Shown: positions 19,357-28,276, numbered from the stretch's first letter. The stretch: 64,000 nucleotides of DNA from Proteus vulgaris (GCF_023100685.1 NZ_CP090064.1:1178001-1242000); one strand, 5' to 3'. The notes: generated from the sequence alone by a model not told the origin. Numbers and translations: made by a program.

Positions 19357-20655
19357 ATGATGAAGCAGGCATTAAATGTTATCTTCGGACTTTTAATTTT
19401 ATGCGTAACCACTCTGGCTAACGCTGAAGTTCGAATTGAAATTACACAAGGGGTGAATACTGCACGCCCTATTGGTGTCGTTCCTTTTAAATGGGAAGGC
19501 ACTGGTCAAATGCCAGAAGATATCGCTGGTGTGATTGCAGCTGATTTACGTAATAGCGGAAAATTTAATCCTATTGATGTATCACGTATACCTCAACAGC
19601 CTGTCACGGCTTCTGAAGTCCAACCTGCATTATGGACTGCATTAGGGATTGATTCTGTTGTTGTTGGACGCGTACAACCGTCAGCGGATGGCCAATATTT
19701 AGTAAGCTATCAGTTAGTTGACGTTGCTGGTTCTCCAGGCGCGGTTTTATCTCAAAGCGAGTTTAAAGTCCCATCTAAATGGCTACGTTATTCTGCTCAT
19801 ACGGCCAGTGATGAAGTGTTCGAAAAACTGACTGGTATTCGTGGCGCATTCCGTACACGTATTGCTTATGTTGTTGTGACTAATGGGGGCGCATATCCTT
19901 ATGAATTGCGCGTTTCTGACTATGATGGATTTAACCAAGATCGTGTTTATCGTTCATCACAGCCATTAATGTCACCAGCATGGTCACCAGATGGTGCTAA
20001 ACTGGCTTATGTAACTTTTGAAAGCGGTCAATCTGCTTTAGTGGTACAAACATTAGCAACAGGTGAAATTCGCCAAATTGCATCATTCCCAAGACATAAT
20101 GGTGCACCTTCGTTTTCACCTGATGGCTCTAAACTTGCCTTTGCTCTTTCTAAGAGTGGTAGCTTAAATCTGTATGTTATGGATTTAGCAAGTGGGAATA
20201 TGACACAGGTAACCAATGGCAGAAGCAATAATACTGAGCCAAATTGGATGCCAGATGGACAAACCTTAGTCTATACTTCAGATCAAGGTGGACGTCCACA
20301 AATATACAAAGTTAATATTAACGGTGGAACACCAGAGCGTATTACGTGGGAAGGTAAACAAAACCAAAATCCTGCAGTAAGCCCAGATGGTAGTTTCTTA
20401 GTTATGGTGAGTTCTGAAAGCGGTAGGCAACATATCGCTAAGCAGGATCTGGAAACGAATTCCGTACAATATCTAACAGATACGTTTCTGGATGAAACGC
20501 CAAGCATCGCGCCTAACGGCACAATGGTTATTTATAGCTCTACACAAGGCTTAGGCACCATTTTGCAGCTAGTATCGACTGATGGACGTTTCAAAGCGCG
20601 TCTTCCGGCGACTGATGGTCAGGTTAAATCACCTGCCTGGTCACCGTTTATGTGA
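19357..20655 (+). CDS. tolB: Tol-Pal periplasmic beta-propeller protein TolB
   Basis: A periplasmic protein of 432 residues (E. coli 430). A signal peptide ends at [10 protein letters not shown] (after residue 23). The released N terminus is the TolA box that binds TolA, followed by an alpha/beta domain and then a six-bladed propeller with repeated [14 protein letters not shown] WD40-like blades ([56 protein letters not shown]). It binds Pal. A 139-base spacer separates it from tolA, and GGGAG lies ahead of the ATG. Confidence 0.95.
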   Translation: MMKQALNVIFGLLILCVTTLANAEVRIEITQGVNTARPIGVVPFKWEGTGQMPEDIAGVIAADLRNSGKFNPIDVSRIPQQPVTASEVQPALWTALGIDSVVVGRVQPSADGQYLVSYQLVDVAGSPGAVLSQSEFKVPSKWLRYSAHTASDEVFEKLTGIRGAFRTRIAYVVVTNGGAYPYELRVSDYDGFNQDRVYRSSQPLMSPAWSPDGAKLAYVTFESGQSALVVQTLATGEIRQIASFPRHNGAPSFSPDGSKLAFALSKSGSLNLYVMDLASGNMTQVTNGRSNNTEPNWMPDGQTLVYTSDQGGRPQIYKVNINGGTPERITWEGKQNQNPAVSPDGSFLVMVSSESGRQHIAKQDLETNSVQYLTDTFLDETPSIAPNGTMVIYSSTQGLGTILQLVSTDGRFKARLPATDGQVKSPAWSPFM

Positions 20656-20701
20656 TGCATAAAAATTATGTATGGCAAACAAAATAAAGGAACAAATAGA
20701 G

Positions 20702-21196
20702 ATGCAATTAAACAAAGTGTTTAAAGGGTTGATGTTAGCATTACCACTCGTTGCTGTTGCAGCATGTAGCTCAAACAAAAACGAAGATCAAACTGATACA
20801 AACAATGTACCAGTTGTTGAACAAGGTCCTACTGCTGAAGAATTAGCACGTCAGCAATTAGAACAACTGAAACAACAAAACATCGTTTACTTCGGTTTCG
20901 ACAAATATGACATTAGCTCAGACTACGCTAACCTGTTAGACGCACACGCTGCATTCCTGCGTGCAAATCCATCAGTACGTATCACTGTAGAAGGTCATGC
21001 TGACGAACGCGGTACTCCAGAATACAACATCGCTCTGGGCGAACGTCGTGCTAACGCTGTGAAAATGTACCTGCAAGGTAAAGGCGTATCTGCTGATCAA
21101 CTGTCAATCGTTTCTTTCGGTAAAGAAAAACCAGCTGTACTGGGTCATGACGAAGCCGCTTACGCGAAAAACCGTCGTGCAGTACTGGATTACTAA
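20702..21196 (+). CDS. pal: Peptidoglycan-associated lipoprotein Pal
   Basis: An outer-membrane lipoprotein of 164 residues. The lipobox VAAC puts the acylated cysteine at position 22, followed by an acidic linker and an OmpA-like peptidoglycan-binding domain (about 70-164; [40 protein letters not shown]). The ATG at 20702 gives a proper lipoprotein signal and has AAAGGAAC upstream; an upstream in-frame start at 20672 would add ten residues before the signal and is rejected. Confidence 0.95.
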   Translation: MQLNKVFKGLMLALPLVAVAACSSNKNEDQTDTNNVPVVEQGPTAEELARQQLEQLKQQNIVYFGFDKYDISSDYANLLDAHAAFLRANPSVRITVEGHADERGTPEYNIALGERRANAVKMYLQGKGVSADQLSIVSFGKEKPAVLGHDEAAYAKNRRAVLDY

Positions 21197-21205
21197 GAGA
21201 ACGGC

Positions 21206-21973
21206 ATGAACAACAGTAACTTCAGACCTTTCTTGATGAGTCTGTTGTTACTGGTTGGCGTAGCGGCTCCTGTAGCCGCTATTGCCCAAGCGCCAATCAG
21301 TAATATCGGTTCAGGTTCGACCGATGAACGACTCGCCCAACTTGAGCGTTTTTCAAATGCTCACAGCCAGCTTTTGACCCAATTACAGCAACAACTCGCT
21401 GATTCTCAGCGTGATATTGATATGTTACGTGGTCAAATTCAGGAAAATCAATACCAGTTAAATCAAGTTGTTGAACGCCAACGCAATATCTATCAACAGT
21501 TAGATGGCCTTAGTGGCGGAGCTTCAACATCAACTGAAGCCACTCAACCTGATAATACTGCTTCTTCAACACCACCTGCTGCAACTAGCTCAGGACAAGG
21601 TGATGAGAAGGCCGATTATAATGCAGCAATTGATATCGTATTGAATTCTAAAGATTACGATAAAGCAATTGTTGAATTAAACAACTTTATCAATAACTAT
21701 CCAAAATCTAGCTATCAATCAAATGCACATTTTTGGTTGGGTCAGATGTATTACTTAAAAGGTAATAAGGATCAGGCAGCAAGTACATTTGCTATTGTTG
21801 TTAAAAACTATCCAAAATCTCAAAAAGCAAGTGAAGCCTTTTATAAAATTGGTTTGATCATGCAAGAGAAAGGGCAAAAGGATAATGCTAAAGCTATTTA
21901 TCAACAAGTGATTAAGCAATATCCAAATAGTGCGGGCGCTAAATTAGCACAAAAGCAGCTAGCGGCACTCTAA
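21206..21973 (+). CDS. cpoB: Cell division coordinator CpoB (YbgF)
   Basis: A periplasmic protein of 255 residues that links the Tol machinery to PBP1B during septation. It has a signal peptide (MSLLLLVGVAAPVAAIAQA), an N-terminal coiled-coil (about 40-100, rich in Q and L: LTQLQQQLADSQRDIDML), a low-complexity Ser/Thr/Pro linker, and a C-terminal TPR domain with three repeats (YNAAIDIVLNSKDYDKAI; NAHFWLGQMYYLKG; SEAFYKIGLIMQEKG). It begins nine bases after pal and ends the operon. Confidence 0.93.
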   Translation: MNNSNFRPFLMSLLLLVGVAAPVAAIAQAPISNIGSGSTDERLAQLERFSNAHSQLLTQLQQQLADSQRDIDMLRGQIQENQYQLNQVVERQRNIYQQLDGLSGGASTSTEATQPDNTASSTPPAATSSGQGDEKADYNAAIDIVLNSKDYDKAIVELNNFINNYPKSSYQSNAHFWLGQMYYLKGNKDQAASTFAIVVKNYPKSQKASEAFYKIGLIMQEKGQKDNAKAIYQQVIKQYPNSAGAKLAQKQLAAL

Positions 21974-21979
21974 TTATTG

Positions 21980-22012
21980 ACCCCGTAATGTAAAATGTTG
22001 CATTTTCGGGGT
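21980..22012 (+). terminator. Probable terminator of the tol-pal operon
   Basis: Outer arms ACCCCG (21980-21985) and CGGGGT (22007-22012) enclose an inner AAAATG/CATTTT stem, with a bulge on the left side. A T-run follows only ten bases later (TTTTTT near 22022), so it is an imperfect intrinsic terminator. Confidence 0.5.
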
Positions 22013-22059
22013 TAAATGATTGTTTTTTCAACGGTTGAACTTTTTTTTGAAAAAAAACG

Positions 22060-22087
22060 TTGCACAAAAACATTAAATCAGTATTAT
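22060..22087 (+). promoter_or_regulatory. Promoter of the tRNA-Lys genes
   Basis: TTGCAC (22060-22065) and TATTAT (22082-22087) are separated by 16 bases and followed by a G+C-rich discriminator (ACCCGCCG), the signature of stable-RNA promoters subject to stringent control. The first tRNA begins about 40 bases downstream. Confidence 0.7.
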
Positions 22088-22127
22088 TACCCGCCGTTGC
22101 CACAGAGAATGTGGCAAGTTCGAAAAA

Positions 22128-22203
22128 GGGTCGTTAGCTCAGTCGGTAGAGCAGTTGACTTTTAATCAATTGGTCGGGCGTTCGAATCGCCCACGACCCA
22201 CCA
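22128..22203 (+). tRNA. tRNA-Lys (anticodon TTT), copy 1
   Basis: A 76-base cloverleaf with encoded CCA. The acceptor stem is GGGTCGT pairing with ACGACCC; D-arm AGCTCAGTCGGTAGAGCA; the anticodon loop reads CTTTTAA with anticodon TTT; T-loop GTTCGAATC. It lies downstream of cpoB, where E. coli also has a lysine/valine tRNA cluster. Confidence 0.97.
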
Positions 22204-22234
22204 TTTTCGAACACCAATCCGTTTTTATTGAAAT

Positions 22235-22310
22235 GGGCCGTTAGCTCAGTCGGTAGAGCAGTTGACTTTTAATCAATTGGTCGGGCGTTCGAATCGCCCA
22301 CGGCCCACCA
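22235..22310 (+). tRNA. tRNA-Lys (anticodon TTT), copy 2
   Basis: Identical to copy 1 except for one compensated pair in the acceptor stem: GGGCCGT pairs with ACGGCCC, so T4-A69 has become C4-G69. It is separated from copy 1 by 31 bases and probably processed from the same transcript. Confidence 0.97.
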
Positions 22311-22472
22311 TTTCAAACTCCTTCCTATATATTTATCATTCCCTAAACAGTAAACAAACTCTTAGTTATTTTTCTATTTTTTGATAGTGCAATTCATTGC
22401 TTTATTAAACAATAAAGATAGTTTTCTCAAAATGAAAAAACTACCTAGTCTTAATTTGAAATGACATTCAAA

Positions 22473-23360
22473 TCAGTAATGACAAATAATTGATGACGTG
22501 ATTTGGGTGTATTCATTTTCAGTCAAAAATTCATTATCGATTAACCAATTGCTGACTAATTCTTGTGTTTTTATTGCTGTATCAATAGGGTAATTGAGGC
22601 GTTTCGATGCATCAAGAAAAAATGCCATCATAATTGAAAGTGTTGCTGCCGCTTCATAGGGAGTACTCATTGCAAGAGTACTTTCCAATGAACGCAATGA
22701 ATAAAATTTAGGTAGCCATTCTTTTAAGTTTTTCCCTTGATACCACACATCTTGTGTTGGGGTATCGTGCAGTGCAACTTGTTCAAGTAATGCTATCAGC
22801 CATTCACGCATATCACTGATACGATAATTAGCAAACCAAAACTCATGGCGTAGAATGGCTATAGCGACTTGTGTCGCCTCAAACCAGAATTCTTGAGCAT
22901 TGTTACATGCTTGCTCTTTTGAAAGCGTAGGAGGCGTTATAGCGCTAATTTCAGGAAGCCCGTCACATAAACTCGTTTTATCAAGTAAGATTTGATATCC
23001 ACGCTGGTAAACTGGGCTAAGTCCTTCTGTTTTCATGTTAAAAATACGCTCAGGTTCAGCCATCATAATGTCCATTTTGCGACCTTGAGCTAAAACATGT
23101 AAATAAATAGGCCAAAACTTACTTTTGGGATCTTCACACTCCAACTGTAAGCTGACAAGAGCATCACCGAATTGTGATAACCAATGTTGGTTTTTTGCGA
23201 GCTCTGTCGCACCATAACCGATAAGCTCTATATCAATATCAGAATAACTGTCTATCTTTCTATTGCGTCCTAGCGATCCTGTTAGTACTACTGCCTCAAT
23301 TCTAGGATCGAGGAGAGCAAAAGATAGTATGCGATCGATTAAACGTGTTGTTGGCTCCAT
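22473..23360 (-). CDS. Aminoglycoside 6-adenylyltransferase-like nucleotidyltransferase
   Basis: A 295-residue protein with the nucleotidyltransferase core at the N terminus: VVLTGSLGRNRKIDSYSDIDIELIG supplies the GS-x10-DxD metal-binding motif (Asp at 'SDIDIE'). The helical C-terminal half (FWFEATQVAIAILRHEFWFANY, REWLIALLEQVAL) resembles the AadK/ANT(6) streptomycin adenylyltransferase family. Whether it confers resistance cannot be told from sequence; chromosomal members often have no known substrate. It occupies the place where nadA sits in E. coli. Confidence 0.72.
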   Translation of the reverse strand: MEPTTRLIDRILSFALLDPRIEAVVLTGSLGRNRKIDSYSDIDIELIGYGATELAKNQHWLSQFGDALVSLQLECEDPKSKFWPIYLHVLAQGRKMDIMMAEPERIFNMKTEGLSPVYQRGYQILLDKTSLCDGLPEISAITPPTLSKEQACNNAQEFWFEATQVAIAILRHEFWFANYRISDMREWLIALLEQVALHDTPTQDVWYQGKNLKEWLPKFYSLRSLESTLAMSTPYEAAATLSIMMAFFLDASKRLNYPIDTAIKTQELVSNWLIDNEFLTENEYTQITSSIICHY

Positions 23361-23613
23361 ATTTCTCTCTAATAAGTAAAATGTAATAAAGTTATTTGTC
23401 GTTTTTATTGTTTAAAAAGTAAAATTAGAATAATTTGTTTAGTATATAAAACATTTGTTTGTTATTTTTTTAAATCAGAAACATAATGTTTAATATTAAA
23501 AACTAAGTACCATTATAAATATGAATTTATAATATATCTTTACTACTTTGCAAAGATGTCGCAATAACCCATATTTTCTTTGTTTTTTTCTATGATTAAG
23601 TCGGGGTTGTAAA

Positions 23614-24342
23614 ATGGATGTCATGAGTTGGTTTAGTATCAATAATATTTTAGTCAATATTCCACTTGGGCAAGGTGGATACCCACTTTCGTGGATTGAA
23701 GCTGTGGGCACTATAGCTGGTCTTTTGTGTATATGGCTTGCAAGTCAGGAAAAAATAATTAATTACTTATTTGGACTGATTAACGTCACTTTATTTGCCA
23801 TTATTTTTTTCCAAATTCAGCTATACGCAAGCTTACTCCTTCAAATTTTCTTCTTTGCAGCTAATATTTATGGCTGGTACGCATGGAGTAGAGTAAATGA
23901 TTTTGAGCAAGCGGAACTAAGAATTCGTTGGTTAAAACCAAGCCATCGTCTCTTTTTAATTGTTGTTTCAATAGCTGCTATTGTCGCTTTGACCTTTAAT
24001 ATTGATACTGTATTTGGTTATTTAGCTGTTGTTGCTGTTGATATACTAAATGTCTTTGGTACAAATTTAGCTACGCCAGTGCTTGAACCTGATGCTTACC
24101 CATTCTGGGATTCTACAATGACCGTCCTGTCGATTGTGGCGATGATTTTAATGACACGGAAATTAGTTGAAAACTGGCTAGTTTGGTCGGTTATCAACGT
24201 GATTAGTGTTGTTATATTTTACAAGCAAGGTGTTTATGCCATGTCTGTTGAATATATCATTTTACTGGCTATCGCTATTAACGGTTCTCGTTTGTGGATC
24301 AAAACAGCAAAACGCTCTAGCAGAAATAATTATCTCTCCTAA
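23614..24342 (+). CDS. pnuC: Nicotinamide riboside transporter PnuC
   Basis: An inner-membrane transporter of 242 residues (E. coli 239) with about seven hydrophobic segments, nearly identical over LSWIEAVGTIAGLLCI, NYLFGLINVTLF, IQLYASLLLQIFFFAANIYGWYAW and FWDSTMTVLSIVAMILMTRK. It takes up nicotinamide riboside for NAD salvage. The start is ATG 23614; a second ATG at 23623 is possible. In E. coli pnuC follows nadA; here nadA is absent from the position, so salvage is probably essential. Confidence 0.93.
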   Translation: MDVMSWFSINNILVNIPLGQGGYPLSWIEAVGTIAGLLCIWLASQEKIINYLFGLINVTLFAIIFFQIQLYASLLLQIFFFAANIYGWYAWSRVNDFEQAELRIRWLKPSHRLFLIVVSIAAIVALTFNIDTVFGYLAVVAVDILNVFGTNLATPVLEPDAYPFWDSTMTVLSIVAMILMTRKLVENWLVWSVINVISVVIFYKQGVYAMSVEYIILLAIAINGSRLWIKTAKRSSRNNYLS

Positions 24343-24347
24343 TAAAA

Positions 24348-24380
24348 AAGGCTGGTAGAGTTATCTTTCTCTCCAGCCTT
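24348..24380 (+). terminator. Hairpin after pnuC
   Basis: Arms AAGGCTGG (24348-24355) and CCAGCCTT (24373-24380) with an inner AGAG/CTCT extension form a strong stem. The T-run comes only about ten bases later, so termination is likely but not textbook. Confidence 0.6.
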
Positions 24381-24493
24381 ACTATTCATTGTTTTTATTC
24401 TTATACTTAACGCAATTTTGAATCATTATTTTGCTTAAATGCGCTATTTCCATTTTTGACGATTTTTTAGAAAAACAACTATAGGAGCTTTAA

Positions 24494-24511
24494 GGTGAAA
24501 GGGTGTTTACA
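24494..24511 (+). promoter_or_regulatory. TyrR-box-like site upstream of aroG
   Basis: GGTGAA-N6-TTTACA matches the TyrR box TGTAAA-N6-TTTACA at 10 of 12 positions and keeps the invariant G and C that are 14 bases apart. It lies about 80 bases before aroG, which TyrR represses in E. coli. Binding is inferred from the motif. Confidence 0.45.
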
Positions 24512-24587
24512 GATAGAAAACGAATGGTTAGATTGGGAAAGCAATAATAACATTGACTAGATAACATAAAAGAGTGGATACACGGGA

Positions 24588-25640
24588 ATGAATTATCAAA
24601 ATGATGACCTTAAAATAACACAAATTAATGAACTTTTACCGCCAGTTGCTTTATTGGAAAAGTTTCCAGCAACTGATAATGCGGCTTTTACAGTTCGTCA
24701 TGCCCGTGAAGCTATTCATCAAATCCTAGCAGGAAAAGATGATCGTCTATTAGTGGTAATTGGACCTTGTTCTATTCATGATCCGAAAGCTGCGTTGGAG
24801 TATGCGCAACGTTTAAGTCTCATTAGAGAAGAGCTTAAAGATAAACTTGAAATTGTTATGCGTGTTTATTTTGAAAAACCACGTACAACAGTAGGCTGGA
24901 AAGGTTTAATTAATGATCCTCATATGGATCATACCTTTGATATTAATGAAGGTTTACGTATTGCTCGTAATCTTTTATTAACCATCAACGATAGTGGCTT
25001 GCCAACAGCTGGCGAGTTTTTAGATATGATAACGCCTCAATATGTTGCTGATTTAATGAGTTGGGGTGCAATTGGTGCTCGTACTACAGAATCTCAAGTA
25101 CACCGTGAGCTTTCGTCTGGTTTGTCTTGTCCTGTTGGTTTTAAAAATGGCACAGATGGAACTATTAAAGTTGCTATTGATGCAATCAATGCTGCGGGAT
25201 CGCCACACTGTTTTCTTTCTGTCACTAAATGGGGTCATTCAGCCATTGTACGTACTGCAGGTAATGGTGATTGCCACATTATTTTACGTGGTGGTAAAGA
25301 ACCAAATTACAGCGCTGAACATGTAGCAGCGGTAAAAGAAGGGCTTAAAAAAGCAGGTTTACCACAAAACGTGATGGTTGACTTCAGTCACGCCAATAGT
25401 TGCAAGAAATTTGAGAAACAAATGGAAGTTGGTGCTGATATTTGCCAACAAATTAGCTCAGGTGAAAAAGCATTAATCGGCGTTATGATTGAGAGTCATT
25501 TAGTGGAAGGTAGCCAGTCATTAGAAAGCAGTGAACCTTTGGTTTACGGTAAAAGTATCACCGATGCTTGTATTGGTTGGGATGATACTGAAATACTGTT
25601 ACGCCAACTAGCAGATGCGGTTGTTGCTCGTCGCGGTTAA
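24588..25640 (+). CDS. aroG: 3-deoxy-7-phosphoheptulonate synthase, Phe-sensitive type
   Basis: DAHP synthase catalyses the first step of the shikimate pathway, joining phosphoenolpyruvate and erythrose 4-phosphate. The 350 residues match E. coli AroG exactly in length and closely in sequence (MNYQNDDLKI start, VVIGPCSIHDP, VYFEKPRTTVGWKG, SGLPTAGEFLDMITPQY, KNGTDGT, DFSHANSCKKF). The match to AroG rather than AroF/AroH suggests phenylalanine feedback control. A strong terminator follows. Confidence 0.95.
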   Translation: MNYQNDDLKITQINELLPPVALLEKFPATDNAAFTVRHAREAIHQILAGKDDRLLVVIGPCSIHDPKAALEYAQRLSLIREELKDKLEIVMRVYFEKPRTTVGWKGLINDPHMDHTFDINEGLRIARNLLLTINDSGLPTAGEFLDMITPQYVADLMSWGAIGARTTESQVHRELSSGLSCPVGFKNGTDGTIKVAIDAINAAGSPHCFLSVTKWGHSAIVRTAGNGDCHIILRGGKEPNYSAEHVAAVKEGLKKAGLPQNVMVDFSHANSCKKFEKQMEVGADICQQISSGEKALIGVMIESHLVEGSQSLESSEPLVYGKSITDACIGWDDTEILLRQLADAVVARRG

Positions 25641-25667
25641 CTGATATTATCTTAATATACAAACTGT

Positions 25668-25701
25668 AATACCGTTGATAATTAATCAACGGTATTTTTT
25701 T
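25668..25701 (+). terminator. Intrinsic terminator of aroG
   Basis: A perfect 12-bp stem (AATACCGTTGAT at 25668-25679, ATCAACGGTATT at 25685-25696) with a five-base loop, running into TTTTTTT (25695-25701). Confidence 0.9.
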
Positions 25702-25718
25702 ATGAAAAAGAAAGTAAG

Positions 25719-26525
25719 TTAGTCATGTATCTTTAATAGATCAAGTCTAAATTTAGCGGGTTTAAATCCAAGCTCATATGACTTTTGATACCATTCACAT
25801 GCTTTTTCTTTGTCAGCAATGACACCCAATCCTTTTTCATATAAATAACCAATATTATAAATAGCTGAGGGATCATTATCTTCAGCCGCCTTTAAATAGA
25901 AGATCATTGCTTTCTGATAATCCTGATCAACTCCTAAGCCATGTTGATATGAATAAGCAATATTATTGTTTGTTTTGATATGCCCATTACTAACTGCTTT
26001 TAAATACCACTCCATTGCTTTTTCGTAGTCTTGTTTAGTACCAAGACCATCTAAATATAAAAGACCTAGATTATTCTGTGCTCTACTAAAATTCTGCTCT
26101 GCAGATTTTAAATACCATTCAATTGCTATATAGTAATTTTGTATAACACCTAAACCATCATCATACATATATCCTATATAAAACTGTGCAGTAGGATTAT
26201 TTTTACTAGACGATTTTAGTAGCCACTTCATGGCCAATTCATAATCTTTAGGGAAATATAAATTTCCATTAATGTAGAAAGAACCTATTTTTGCTTGAGC
26301 CTCCGCATTCTCGTTATAAGCAGATAATAAATAAAATTTGCGGGCTTTATTTTTATCATTCTTATCAAAATAAATATCGCCTAAGTAAAGCTGATAATGT
26401 GAAAGGCTTTGTTTAAATAGAGAGGGAGAAGGATTATTTATTTTATCCTCCTTAAACGGAAATAAAACAAACATTATTATAAACATAATAATAATAAATA
26501 GAATGGTAACTATTTTTAATTTCAT
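25719..26525 (-). CDS. Sel1-repeat protein with N-terminal membrane anchor
   Basis: A 268-residue protein beginning with a strongly hydrophobic helix (IVTILFIIIMFIIMFVLF), either an uncleaved anchor or a signal peptide, followed by about six Sel1-like tetratricopeptide repeats of about 36 residues (e.g. AQFYIGYMYDDGLGV, AQNNLGLLYLDGLGT, AIYNIGYLYEKGLGV). Such proteins scaffold protein-protein contacts. It converges on aroG across the aroG terminator. It marks the left edge of a small accessory patch that also holds a broken hcp gene. Confidence 0.8.
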   Translation of the reverse strand: MKLKIVTILFIIIMFIIMFVLFPFKEDKINNPSPSLFKQSLSHYQLYLGDIYFDKNDKNKARKFYLLSAYNENAEAQAKIGSFYINGNLYFPKDYELAMKWLLKSSSKNNPTAQFYIGYMYDDGLGVIQNYYIAIEWYLKSAEQNFSRAQNNLGLLYLDGLGTKQDYEKAMEWYLKAVSNGHIKTNNNIAYSYQHGLGVDQDYQKAMIFYLKAAEDNDPSAIYNIGYLYEKGLGVIADKEKACEWYQKSYELGFKPAKFRLDLLKIHD

Positions 26526-26614
26526 ATTAATATCCCTATTCTTTATTTGATTTTTAATGTTTTATTATAGTAGTATATTTAAGGTTATTATAATTAAAGG
26601 ATTAAAAAATTAAA

Positions 26615-27082
26615 ATGGGAAACTTAATTTATTTAATAATTGAAGGGAAACAACAAGGATTAATTTCAAGAGGATGTGGAACAATTGACTCTATTGGGAA
26701 TAAATGCCAAGAAGGAAAGGAAGATGAAATTATTATTATTGAATATAGTAGCACGATAACAAGAAATTAAAATGTATCCCATCATCCAATAGAGTTTATT
26801 AAAAATATTGATAAATCATCACCTTTGTTATTAGTTGCCATTTCTAATAATGAAGTTCTTAAATTAACCTTTGATTTTTATAGAACTTCACAGCACGGTA
26901 AAAATGAAAAATATTATACTATCGTATTAAATCAAGCTTCTATTGTCGATTATTCTACTCGTTACCCACATAGTATAGATAGTAATAGTTCCCAACCGGA
27001 AGAGTCTGTTCTTGTGCAATATAGGGACATAACTTGTAGTCACCATATTGCAGGAACATCAGGATATAGTATCGCAGATTAA
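26615..27082 (+). pseudogene. Hcp-family type VI secretion protein, interrupted by one stop codon
   Basis: The frame from ATG 26615 encodes an almost full-length (155-codon) Hcp-type protein: MGNLIYLIIEGKQQGLISRG, then NVSHHPIEFIKNIDKSSPLL, FDFYRTSQHGKNEKYYTI, QPEESVLVQY and HHIAGTSGYSI, all typical of the Hcp1/YhhA-like family that forms the T6SS tube. A single in-frame TAA at 26768-26770 (codon 52), just before NVSHHPI, splits it; a one-base change from GAA or CAA would explain it. Everything else in the frame is intact, so inactivation looks recent. Its 3' end overlaps the oppositely oriented small gene by four bases. Confidence 0.82.
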
Positions 27083-27306
27083 TTATTTTTTGAATTTAAT
27101 AAAGTAACATAAGCTTGTAAAAGCTCGTATGTATCATGCGAGTTTTTATTCTCTATTATATTTAGAATAGGGCTAATATCCTCTTCAAAAAAAAGATAAG
27201 TTAGAGATAGTTGCTTATTATCTAATCTATAATATAACTCCGGGCTAAGAGCACGTAATCGTCTAGATGCTCTATCTAATTTTTCTATAAAACCATAAGA
27301 GCTCAC
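27079..27306 (-). CDS. Small membrane-associated protein, probable immunity partner; start uncertain
   Basis: From a GTG at 27306 this encodes 75 residues (SSYGFIEKLDRASRRLRALS and onward). The same frame stays open upstream to about 27465 without any ATG/GTG/TTG and there encodes two hydrophobic stretches (LLLSIIIYLI and GWIDITVVLVSSYGF), suggesting the true protein was about 125 residues with two transmembrane helices and has lost its start codon. It lies immediately behind the frameshifted gene, the usual place for an immunity protein. No family recognised. Confidence 0.4.
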   Translation of the reverse strand: MSSYGFIEKLDRASRRLRALSPELYYRLDNKQLSLTYLFFEEDISPILNIIENKNSHDTYELLQAYVTLLNSKNN

Positions 27307-27446
27307 TAAAACAACTGTAATATCTATCCATCCTTTTGATAATTTTTTTTTGTTTTTTAAACTTGCTTTCGATTTAAATATGTTTAATCTTAAAATTGCA
27401 CTTCTGGTAATTAGATAAATAATTATGGATAATAGTAATTTTCTTA

Positions 27447-27997
27447 CTACGGTATTTCTATAAAGGATGGTACTTCGTTAAATCCATTATAGTATGCAAG
27501 TTCATTAACTTTATATTTTGTTGCACCTGTATCAATGGATAATTCTCTTGTATTTAGTATTTTATTTAATTCATTTTTTTGTTGTTCGTCTAAATTTTCA
27601 TAAATATACTCACCAATAATAGTTCCTGCAATATTTACAACTTCAGAAGGATTTTTAGCATAAACTAAAAGATGTATTGCTTCGACATCTCTATCAAAAA
27701 CGAGATTTTTTGAGGGAGGTGCTCGTAATAAATGGTGATAAAGATAAACATCAGATAATCTATCTAGACCTAGTGCTGTTGTTTCAATTAGGCCGAGAGT
27801 ACCTGATACGGCTTGATCTGAAATAGCCTCAGCCATTTCTTCTAATGATTTATTTTTTAGATTTTCATACCCTTTTCTGAGTGAGCGAGATAGTGCTGCC
27901 TTTCTGTATAAAAAGGTTGTTCATGAAGTTCTAAAATTCGCCCTTCTGGAGAACAATACCACCAAGCTCCATAAGAGTTATAATTACACTCAGACAT
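27447..27997 (-). pseudogene. Frameshifted accessory gene, possible T6SS-type effector
   Basis: An ATG at 27997 with AGGGA upstream starts MSECNYNSYGAWWYCSPEGR and ILELHEQPFY. Near 27917-27925 (around CCTTTTTAT on the minus strand) the frame must shift to continue as RKAALSRSLRKGYENLKNKS, then LEEMAEAISDQAVSGTLGLI to the stop at 27447. Joined, it would be about 183 residues. The second part alone can start at ATG 27836 (129 residues). I do not recognise the family. Its neighbourhood (hcp remnant on one side, small membrane-protein frame directly downstream) suggests a decayed T6SS effector-immunity pair, which is inference. Confidence 0.5.
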
Positions 27998-28210
27998 AAA
28001 ATATCCCTATTTTAATATGCGTTTGTTATAAGCGTTTTATATTTATAAATAATTAAATGACTTAAAATCCAATGGTGACAATATATTAAATATTTAATAA
28101 CTGTAAGTGATAATTTAATATTTTTTAATTAAGGCTATCGAGTTAAATATTATATTTTTTATATAAAATAAAAAATAATATGAAAAAATTGAAATTTAGA
28201 AATTTAATAT

Positions 28211-28240
28211 AAAAAAATACCGCTATTTCTAGCGGTATTT
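28211..28240 (-). terminator. Intrinsic terminator of gpmA
   Basis: A 10-bp stem AAATACCGCT / AGCGGTATTT (28215-28224 and 28231-28240) with a run of seven A residues on the plus strand, which reads as a T-run on the minus strand immediately after the hairpin. It lies 37 bases past the gpmA stop. Confidence 0.88.
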
Positions 28241-28276
28241 ATCATATAAACCTAAATTAATAGATTTAAAGCAAAA

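Noticed and set aside
22128..22310. tRNA genes as an integration site for a genomic island
   Set aside because: Both tRNAs are complete, and no integrase or repeated tRNA 3' end is visible downstream.
26825..27082. Intact 85-residue gene starting at TTG 26825
   Set aside because: It begins mid-domain of an Hcp protein; the missing N-terminal half is present upstream in the same frame, separated only by a TAA.
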